Assembly: GCF_019711615.1 (NCBI RefSeq)
Contig: NZ_JAIGNS010000001.1
Span: 930,001 to 994,000 of the forward strand
Origin: Qipengyuania intermedia
GTDB taxonomy: Bacteria > Pseudomonadota > Alphaproteobacteria > Sphingomonadales > Sphingomonadaceae
Direction: 5' to 3'
DNA: 64,000 nt
The translations under genes were made by a program, and so were the position numbers. Positions 8,544 to 14,637 of this stretch are shown here, one piece after another. The notes below the pieces were generated by a model. It ran no database searches. It was given only the letters and a program-made list of their open reading frames with translations, and was not told the DNA's origin. The first letter of the stretch is position 1. Every line of letters begins with the position of its first letter.

Positions 8544-9804
8544 GCGAGCCTTCCAGCAGCGATAGCGCTTGAGTCACGCAGCGCTCCGGTCCCTCGTGGG
8601 TTACCATAGCGACCTGCACTTCGCCGCCATCGTGGTCGCGGCTGCGCTGGATCATGCTTTCGATCGACACGCCCGCATCGCGCATGGCGGCGGTTATCTC
8701 GGCCAGCACACCGGGCCGGTCCGCAACCGTAAAGCGCAGATAGTCGCGCCCGATCCTGTCGCCGGGATCGGCCGCGGCACAGCTCTGCAGCGCCGTGACG
8801 GGGACCGAGAACGGCGCGCCGCTCTGGCCGCGCGCAATTTCGATGAGGTCGGCCACCACCGCGCTGGCGGTCGGCTTGTCGCCTGCTCCTGCACCCTGGA
8901 AAAGCAGGCGGCCCGAGAAATCGCCTTCTGCGACCACGGCATTGGTCGGGCCGGTCACCGCTGCAAGCGGGTGGCGGAATGGTACGAGGCACGGGCGTAC
9001 ACGCTGGAGCAGGCGCGGCCCTTCGCCGCTGTCGTCCAGTGTGGCGATTCCCACCAGCCGCACAACGTAACCGAGTGCATCCGCCTGGGCGATGTCGCTC
9101 GCCCCGACCTGCGTGATGCCTTCGGTCTGGACGGCATCGAAATCGATCCGCGTTCCGAAACCGATGGCCGCAAGGATCGCTAGCTTGTGGGCGGCATCCA
9201 CGCCTTCGATGTCGAAGGCCGGATCGGCCTCGGCGTAGCCTTTTTCCTGGGCCGCCTGAAGCATCTCGTCGAAGTCGGCGCCCGTGCGTTCCATCTCCGA
9301 CAACACGTAGTTGCAGGTGCCGTTGAGAATGCCGTAGATACGGTTGAGCGCGTTGGCGGCAGTACCTTCGCGCAAGCCCTTAACGACCGGGATGCCGCCA
9401 GCGACCGCGGCTTCGAAAGCGAAGGGGGAGCTCTTGATCGCGGCAAGTTCCGCCAGCTCGAGCCCGTGATGGGCCACCATCGCCTTGTTCGCCGTGACCA
9501 GCCCCTTGCCCGCATCGAGGGCGGAGCGGGCGAGCGTGAGCGCGGGCCCGTCGGAGCCGCCGACGAGTTCGACAACGACATCGACATCTACGCGGGCCGC
9601 CATGGCCTGCATGTCGTCCACCCAGGCATAGGGAGAGAGATCGACGCCCCTGTCCTTGCCCTTTTCGCGGGCCGAAACGGCCACGATCTCGATCGGCCTG
9701 CCGGCACGGGCGGCGATCATGTCGCGATTGGTCTCGATCAGGCGGATTACCCCGGTGCCGACAGTGCCGAGACCGGCCAGCGCTATGCGCAAGGGATCAG
9801 ACAT
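8497..9804 (-). CDS. hom: Homoserine dehydrogenase
   Basis: Reduces aspartate semialdehyde to homoserine for threonine and methionine synthesis. It has 435 residues from the ATG at 9802-9804, preceded by GGGAGG at good spacing; the open frame extends further upstream into the thioesterase gene, but homologues begin here. The NAD(P) motif GLGTVGTG is at 11-18, the catalytic region has AAVAGGIPVVKGLREG and GILNGTCNYVLSEM, GYAEADPAFDIEGVDAAHK follows, and a C-terminal ACT domain (DRPGVLAEITAAMRDAGVSI) suggests threonine feedback. The start overlaps the thioesterase stop by eight bases. Confidence 0.96.
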   Translation of the reverse strand: MSDPLRIALAGLGTVGTGVIRLIETNRDMIAARAGRPIEIVAVSAREKGKDRGVDLSPYAWVDDMQAMAARVDVDVVVELVGGSDGPALTLARSALDAGKGLVTANKAMVAHHGLELAELAAIKSSPFAFEAAVAGGIPVVKGLREGTAANALNRIYGILNGTCNYVLSEMERTGADFDEMLQAAQEKGYAEADPAFDIEGVDAAHKLAILAAIGFGTRIDFDAVQTEGITQVGASDIAQADALGYVVRLVGIATLDDSGEGPRLLQRVRPCLVPFRHPLAAVTGPTNAVVAEGDFSGRLLFQGAGAGDKPTASAVVADLIEIARGQSGAPFSVPVTALQSCAAADPGDRIGRDYLRFTVADRPGVLAEITAAMRDAGVSIESMIQRSRDHDGGEVQVAMVTHEGPERCVTQALSLLEGSPSLTAAPLVMPILKD

Positions 9805-10213
9805 CGGCGCCCTCCCGTGCCGGGAAACCGAAGGCCTCGCGCACCGAATCCGGAACCGGCGTCGGCCGCCCCTCGGGCAAGTCGACGTGGACATTAAGCA
9901 GGCGGATTTCGGCACGAAGGTCGCCGTCATCGGCGCCGTGGAGGGTGATTAGGGTCTCCATGCTCGAATTGCCGATCCGGACCACGGTGAGGCGGCCTTC
10001 GATCAACTCTTCGAGGCGGATCGGCGCAAGGTAATCCACTTCCGCGCGGCGCACGTGGAATTCGACGTCGGCTGGCATTCCGCGCTCCCGCGCTTCGCGG
10101 AAAAATTCGCTGACGAGGACGTCGGCGTATTCGAGATAGCGCGAATTGAAGACGACGCTTTGGGGGTCGACCTCTGCGTAGCGCACGCGGAATGTATGAC
10201 GATAGGGATCCAT
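9797..10213 (-). CDS. Acyl-CoA thioesterase, 4-hydroxybenzoyl-CoA thioesterase (hotdog) family
   Basis: 138 residues forming a single hotdog fold. The N-terminal motif RVRYAEVDPQSVVFNSRYLE is the family's active-site segment, with the Asp at about residue 16, and VEFHVRRAEVDYLAPIRLEE is the expected second strand and helix. It probably hydrolyses a short or aromatic acyl-CoA, as in the YbgC/FadM group, but the substrate is not predictable. It overlaps hom by eight bases and may be transcribed with it. Confidence 0.82.
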   Translation of the reverse strand: MDPYRHTFRVRYAEVDPQSVVFNSRYLEYADVLVSEFFREARERGMPADVEFHVRRAEVDYLAPIRLEELIEGRLTVVRIGNSSMETLITLHGADDGDLRAEIRLLNVHVDLPEGRPTPVPDSVREAFGFPAREGADV

Positions 10214-10282
10214 GCGGGACCGCCTAGCGCAGCATATGCACCCGCGTGAACCAGTTTGTCTTTGCTGGCCCTTAGCGGGCGT

Positions 10283-11104
10283 TCAGTCGGTCGTACGCTC
10301 GCACGGACCCAGCTGGTCGATCACAAAGGCATAATCGCGTGCAGCCAGATCGCGGGCCCGCCGGTCCTGGGCGAGGTTCGCCGTGCCGGGCAGTTCCTGT
10401 GGCAGGGCACACGCAAGGCGATACCACTCCAGCGTCCCGGCCTGTGGCGGGCGCGCAGCCTGGTCGACGATTTCCGTCCACGAGACGCCCCAGCGCGGGG
10501 CCTGCCCTGGACGGCGCACGACAGTCACCGACACGGGCCCGTCTTTCTCCGTATCGAGGAAAAGCTGAGTCTCCGACTCGCCCACCAGCGTGCCTTCGAC
10601 GGCGAGCGCATCGGATACGCCGGTGACCCTGGGCGGGGCCTGCGGAGAAACGAGATCGGCAAGGATCGGACGCAGCCGGGCTTCCAGTTCGGGCGAATAA
10701 CGCAGCTGTGCGTCGGTACCGACGAGCTGGATTTCTCCGGGACGACCTGCAACCGGGCGTGCGAACAGGATGACCTCCTGCTTCTTGAGCTTGGGAACCT
10801 TGCCCTTCGCATCGAGCGGGACATCGACAAGGTACTTCAGTTCCTCGCCTACCGGAACGGTGCCGGCAATCAGCGAGCCGGTGCGGGCTTCCACGTAGAG
10901 GCGCGCAAACCCGGGCGCGAGTCCCGGCGCGCGTTCGGGCGAAACCTGCGCCTGCTTGCGAATTTCGGCCCTGATGACGAGCGGCGTGCCGTCGGAAAGC
11001 TGGACCAGATAGGCATAGGTAAGAGGCGGCGCCGTGTCCTGGCCCACGGCCGGTACAGCAAGTGCCAAAGCCGCCGATATCGCGAAGAAAGTCTTTGAAA
11101 ACAT
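10283..11104 (-). CDS. Secreted hypothetical protein
   Basis: 273 residues from the ATG at 11102-11104, giving a clean signal peptide (MFSKTFFAISAALALAVPAV, then GQ before DTAPP). An alternative ATG at 11180-11182 has a much better ribosome-binding site (GGGAGGAA) and would add 26 residues before the hydrophobic core, so the start is unsettled. The mature protein is mixed alpha/beta with no membrane segment, with repeated phrases such as ARLYVEARTGSLIAGTVPVG and VPKLKKQEVILFARP. I recognise no domain. It is transcribed away from tonB. Confidence 0.65.
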   Translation of the reverse strand: MFSKTFFAISAALALAVPAVGQDTAPPLTYAYLVQLSDGTPLVIRAEIRKQAQVSPERAPGLAPGFARLYVEARTGSLIAGTVPVGEELKYLVDVPLDAKGKVPKLKKQEVILFARPVAGRPGEIQLVGTDAQLRYSPELEARLRPILADLVSPQAPPRVTGVSDALAVEGTLVGESETQLFLDTEKDGPVSVTVVRRPGQAPRWGVSWTEIVDQAARPPQAGTLEWYRLACALPQELPGTANLAQDRRARDLAARDYAFVIDQLGPCERTTD

Positions 11105-11303
11105 GGGGGCAAGTTGCCTTTTCGAGTGCTCGGACCAAGAAGGTTTCGTCGTATCGTAGGTCAACCGATCCAACGCATCCATGGTTCCTCCCACCAAAGC
11201 CGTGAATTGCCCCTTAACCGGAAAAGGGTTTGCCCCTGTAAAGCATCGAAGCTAAGGGATGGGCCTGAGCCGGGCTAATGATACAATATTGCCTGAAACG
11301 ACC

Positions 11304-11323
11304 GTTTTCGGGAGTTTTCGGGA
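11304..11323. repeat. Tandem direct repeat, GTTTTCGGGA twice
   Basis: Two perfect head-to-tail copies of a 10-bp unit, one helical turn apart, 24 bases before the palindrome and about 150 bases upstream of tonB. The one-turn phasing would suit binding of an activator on one DNA face. Confidence 0.6.
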
Positions 11324-11346
11324 ACAGCCCCTGGTTCGCAGCGCTC

Positions 11347-11362
11347 TATCCCCTAGGGGATA
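11347..11362. promoter_or_regulatory. 16-bp perfect palindrome upstream of tonB (candidate operator)
   Basis: TATCCCCTAGGGGATA is a perfect palindrome with no spacer, 113 bases before the tonB start. It does not resemble the canonical Fur box. Its symmetry and position suggest a dimeric regulator site. Confidence 0.5.
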
Positions 11363-11475
11363 TTGCTTGCATAGTATGGAATTCGGCGTCGGGATTGCGG
11401 TCAGAAATACCTCCCCCCACGGCGCCAAAACGGCCCGGTGCGAATCGGGCAGACACGATGGAGTGATGCAACCGA

Positions 11476-12150
11476 ATGGCTTATGCTGACCAAGAGATGA
11501 GTGGCAATCGCATCGTTGCGATCATCATCGTTGCCCTCATCCACATAGGACTCGGTTACGCCCTGATTACCGGACTTGCCCTCGATGTGGCTAAGTCGGT
11601 CGTCGAACGCGTGACTACAATCGACGTGGAAGAGCCGCCGCCGCCGGAACCGGAGGACGAGCCTCCGCCGCCGCCGGAAGATATTCCCGAGACGGCCCCC
11701 CCGCCGCCCGTGGCACCGCCGCCGCCGATCAACATCGCACCGGCACCGCCGCCCATCCGCACCCAGACGACGATTCCGCCGCCGGCACCGCCCGCCGTCC
11801 GGATTCCGCCGCCCGCTCCGCCCGCTCCTCCGGCACCGCCCCCCGCGCCTTCCCAGGCACGTGGTGCAAGCCCCAAGGGTCAGAGCAGCTGGGCCAGCCG
11901 CATCCAGCGTAACTATCCGCGCCGTGCAGAACGTGACGGTGTCGAAGGTAACGTCGGTGTGAGCGTCACCGTTGGTACAGACGGCCGCGTGGCCGGATGT
12001 TCCGTCACCAGCTCCAGTGGCTCGAGCGACCTGGATGCCGCCGCATGCGATGGCATGACCCGCTATGCGCGGTTCGATCCGGCGCTCGACAGGGCAGGCA
12101 ATCCGGTCACGGATACCTACCGGACCACGATTGTTTACCGTCTCAACTAA
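11476..12150 (+). CDS. tonB: Energy transducer TonB
   Basis: Couples the inner-membrane proton gradient to outer-membrane TonB-dependent receptors. It has 224 residues: a short cytoplasmic N-terminus, one transmembrane helix (about 12-35) with H23 in ALIHIGLGY, equivalent to the essential TonB histidine, a proline-rich periplasmic spacer (about 50-128), and a C-terminal TonB domain (135-224) with NYPRRAERDGVEGNVGVSVT and DTYRTTIVYRLN. It is first in an operon with exbB and two exbD genes. Ribosome binding is weak: GGAG lies 12 bases upstream of the ATG. Confidence 0.93.
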   Translation: MAYADQEMSGNRIVAIIIVALIHIGLGYALITGLALDVAKSVVERVTTIDVEEPPPPEPEDEPPPPPEDIPETAPPPPVAPPPPINIAPAPPPIRTQTTIPPPAPPAVRIPPPAPPAPPAPPPAPSQARGASPKGQSSWASRIQRNYPRRAERDGVEGNVGVSVTVGTDGRVAGCSVTSSSGSSDLDAAACDGMTRYARFDPALDRAGNPVTDTYRTTIVYRLN

Positions 12151-12199
12151 GCTTTTCCCGCCATTGAGGCGGACCTAATTCTCGAGAGGACTACTCGCT

Positions 12200-12988
12200 A
12201 TGACCTTTGAACTTCTTGCTGCTGCCGCCGATGCAGCTCCGCAGACTTCCTTCGGTTTCTGGGAAGCAATGGAACAGGGCGGCTTCGTCGCCTGGTTCAT
12301 TCTCTCCGTCATGATCATCATGTCGGTCGGTTCCTTCTACATTCTCTTCACCAAGCTGTTCGAACAGCAGAAGGTGATGAACCAGTACAAGGGCGTGAAG
12401 ACCACCTTCTGGCGTTCGAACTCGCTCGATGAAGGCGCCAAGAAGCTGGACAAGAACAGCGCATGGCGCCAGCTGGTTGACGATGCCGTCAAGGCGCGCG
12501 ACAGCCATCACCAGATGGGTGACAGCCTCGAAGCGCACGACTGGCTGCACGGCTCGCTCGATCGTTCGGAAGCAACGATCAATGCCAAGCTCGCAGGCGG
12601 CCTGCCGTTCCTCGCAACCGTGGGTGCAACCGCACCGTTCGTCGGTCTGCTCGGTACGGTTATCGGTATCTATCGCGCGCTGATCAACATCGGTGCCGCC
12701 GGTTCGGCTTCGATCGACAAGGTCGCAGGCCCGGTCGGTGAAGCACTGATCATGACCGCCATCGGCCTTCTGGTCGCTGTTCCGGCCGTGTTCGCCTACA
12801 ACTGGCTGCAGAGCCGCAACCGTCGCATCGCCGAACTGATGACCGGTTTCACCACCGACCTGCTCGCCAACATCAGCTCGGACGGCAAGATCCGTCCGGC
12901 TGCTATGACGGCGACCTCGACCCAGCAGGCCGGCAAGGTAGCTGCCAAGCCCGCAACCGGCACTGCGACCGGCGCGGTCAAGAAGTAA
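12200..12988 (+). CDS. exbB: Biopolymer transport protein ExbB (MotA/TolQ/ExbB proton channel family)
   Basis: 262 residues with three expected membrane helices: one at about 27-50 (GGFVAWFILSVMIIMSVGSF) and two in the C-terminal half (LPFLATVGATAPFVGLLGTV and LIMTAIGLLVAVPAVFAYNW). The GATAPFVGLLGTVIGI and EALIMTAIGLLVAVPAV motifs are diagnostic of ExbB/TolQ. It forms the proton channel with ExbD and energises TonB. A GAGAGGA ribosome-binding site precedes the ATG. The last 35 residues are a flexible Ala/Thr/Lys-rich tail. Confidence 0.95.
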   Translation: MTFELLAAAADAAPQTSFGFWEAMEQGGFVAWFILSVMIIMSVGSFYILFTKLFEQQKVMNQYKGVKTTFWRSNSLDEGAKKLDKNSAWRQLVDDAVKARDSHHQMGDSLEAHDWLHGSLDRSEATINAKLAGGLPFLATVGATAPFVGLLGTVIGIYRALINIGAAGSASIDKVAGPVGEALIMTAIGLLVAVPAVFAYNWLQSRNRRIAELMTGFTTDLLANISSDGKIRPAAMTATSTQQAGKVAAKPATGTATGAVKK

Positions 12989-13063
12989 GACGGATAGGCG
13001 GGGGCCACTGGCCTCCGCCTCCTCCGACACATTGATTTCTTTTAGCTACGGACAGGACACAAG

Positions 13064-13594
13064 ATGGCGGTTCAGGTAGGCGGCGGCGCAGAAACGCCCA
13101 TGTCGGACATCAACACCACCCCCCTCGTGGACGTGATGCTGGTGCTTCTGATCATCTTCCTCATCGCGGTCCCGGTCGCGATCCAGACGATCGAGAAGCT
13201 CGAGATCCCGATCTTCGAATCGATCGAATCGAAGGACAAGGTCGAAAACCTGCTCCTCACGGTCAGCACCACCGACGCGTCGGGCCGCAGTGCCGGCGAA
13301 CCGGGTTTCGAGGGCGCATCGCGCAACGGCGAATGCCGGGTGTATTTCAACAATACGACCCCGGTGACTTCCGAAGAGCTTTACGACCAGGCGTTCGAAC
13401 GTCTCGACCAGATCGTTCAGCGTTACGGCGGTCCCGAAGCGATCATGGAAGACCCCGAAGCAATTCCGCAGGTCCACATTCGCGGCGACGTGAATGCACC
13501 GTGGTCGTGCGTCGCGGGGGCGATCTACAACGTGCAGGCGGCGGGCTACCCCACTGTCGGCTTCATCTCGAACCCGGTCGACCCGAACGGCTGA
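13064..13594 (+). CDS. exbD: Biopolymer transport protein ExbD (paralogue 1, enlarged)
   Basis: 176 residues, longer than its two neighbours (143 each). The single transmembrane helix (about 22-40) has the essential Asp at D23 in TTPLVDVMLVLLIIF. The periplasmic domain contains an extra stretch (SGRSAGEPGFEGASRNGECR) and a second long insertion before VHIRGDV, and two cysteines (C91, C149) that could form a disulfide; the other two ExbDs lack both. It lies between exbB and exbD2 in the tonB operon, with AGGACA before its ATG. Confidence 0.92.
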   Translation: MAVQVGGGAETPMSDINTTPLVDVMLVLLIIFLIAVPVAIQTIEKLEIPIFESIESKDKVENLLLTVSTTDASGRSAGEPGFEGASRNGECRVYFNNTTPVTSEELYDQAFERLDQIVQRYGGPEAIMEDPEAIPQVHIRGDVNAPWSCVAGAIYNVQAAGYPTVGFISNPVDPNG

Positions 13595-13630
13595 TCGGCT
13601 TCGAGCCAGAATTTCTAGGGAGATACCCTC

Positions 13631-14062
13631 ATGGCAATGTCAGGCGGCAAGGATGATGGCGCCCCGATGATGGAAATGAACATGACGCCGTTGATCGACG
13701 TCCTGCTCGTTCTCCTCATCATGTTCATCATCACCATCCCGGTGGCGACCCACTCGGTCGATATCGACCTTCCGCAACCGAACCCGAACCCGCCCCCCGT
13801 CACGGTGGAGCCGGACAAGAACAAGCTGGTCATCACACCGACTGACGAGCTGCTCTGGAACGGCGAAACCATCCAGGAAGGCGATCTCGTCAACCTGCTG
13901 GCCCAATCGCTGACGATCAATCCGGAACCCGAACTGCAGTTCGAACCGGAAGCGCAGGCAAGCTACGAAGCTTCGGCCCGCGTGCTCCAGATCATCAAGT
14001 CGAGCGGCGTGACCAAGTTCGGCTTCGTGGGTAACGAACGGTACCGCAGTTTCGGCAAGTAA
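13631..14062 (+). CDS. exbD: Biopolymer transport protein ExbD (paralogue 2)
   Basis: 143 residues, standard ExbD length. The transmembrane helix (about 22-40) has D23 in MTPLIDVLLVLLIMF, then a Pro/Asn-rich linker (QPNPNPPPV) and a periplasmic domain ending VTKFGFVGNERYRSFGK. It is the last gene of the tonB-exbB-exbD1-exbD2 operon: GGGAG precedes its ATG and a strong terminator follows 19 bases after the stop. Its sequence is nearer to exbD3 than to exbD1, as shown by the shared FxFVGNxRYR ending. Confidence 0.95.
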   Translation: MAMSGGKDDGAPMMEMNMTPLIDVLLVLLIMFIITIPVATHSVDIDLPQPNPNPPPVTVEPDKNKLVITPTDELLWNGETIQEGDLVNLLAQSLTINPEPELQFEPEAQASYEASARVLQIIKSSGVTKFGFVGNERYRSFGK

Positions 14063-14080
14063 ACGTCGAAACCAAAAACC

Positions 14081-14111
14081 AAAAAGGGGCGGAGCGATCC
14101 GCCCCTTTTTT
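14081..14111 (+). terminator. Rho-independent terminator of the tonB-exbBDD operon
   Basis: Perfect 8-bp stem GGGGCGGA/TCCGCCCC with a GCGA tetraloop (14086-14105), preceded by A5 and followed by T6. It is textbook on the plus strand and separates exbD2 from exbD3. Confidence 0.92.
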
Positions 14112-14202
14112 GTGCCCGACGTTCATTTAGGACTCGACCGGCCTGGGATTGCATCTCCAAATTGTTATGTTATCCTGTTACATCTTTGATGGGGAGAGTG
14201 AC

Positions 14203-14634
14203 ATGCCGTATCGAGCAACAGCGCGCCAGTATGTGGGCCGCCCGATGAGCGATCTGAACATCACGCCGTTGATCGACGTGATGCTGGTCCTCCTGATCAT
14301 GTTTATCCTCGCAATTCCGATTGCCACCCACGCCCTGCAGGTGCCGCTGCCCAACGGTGCGCCGACCAACCCGATCGAGGAAACCAACGTCGTCCATATC
14401 GACGCGTCCGACCGCCTCTTCTGGAATGGCGCGGAAATGGATAGGCAGGGCCTACTTAACCAGCTCGCAAGCGCGGCCGAAATGGACCACCAGCCTGTCA
14501 TCCGGTTCGACCCGGACGCGCGTGCCAGCTATGCAACCTCGGCCAGGACGATTGCCCTGATCAAGGACTCCGGCGTCGATAATTTCGCGTTCGTCGGCAA
14601 CGACAGGTATCGGAACTTCGATCGCGTGCGGTAA
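14203..14634 (+). CDS. exbD: Biopolymer transport protein ExbD (paralogue 3, separately transcribed)
   Basis: 143 residues from the ATG at 14203 (GGGGAG seven bases upstream; an earlier in-frame ATG lacks a ribosome-binding site and homology). The transmembrane helix has D25 in ITPLIDVMLVLLIMF, and the C-terminus ends VDNFAFVGNDRYRNFDRVR. It lies beyond the operon terminator behind an AT-rich upstream segment, so it probably responds to a different signal from the other two exbDs. Its stop is three bases from the convergent helicase stop. Confidence 0.92.
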   Translation: MPYRATARQYVGRPMSDLNITPLIDVMLVLLIMFILAIPIATHALQVPLPNGAPTNPIEETNVVHIDASDRLFWNGAEMDRQGLLNQLASAAEMDHQPVIRFDPDARASYATSARTIALIKDSGVDNFAFVGNDRYRNFDRVR

Positions 14635-14637
14635 GTA

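Larger units (their letters stand above)
11105..11475. other. Divergent intergenic region between a secreted-protein gene and tonB
   Basis: 371 bases without a convincing gene. It contains an AT-rich patch with TACAAT (11282-11287), a tandem 10-bp direct repeat (11304-11323) and a 16-bp perfect palindrome (11347-11362), so it probably holds the control region of the tonB operon. Short open frames across it have no ribosome-binding site or protein-like composition. Confidence 0.6.

Noticed and set aside
11259-11489. Short plus-strand frames in the tonB upstream region
   Set aside because: They cross the direct repeat and palindrome, overlap the tonB start and have no ribosome-binding site; regulatory DNA is the better reading.
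11556-11876. Glycine-rich 106-codon minus-strand frame opposite tonB
   Set aside because: It is simply the reverse complement of the TonB proline-rich spacer (CCG/GGC repeats).
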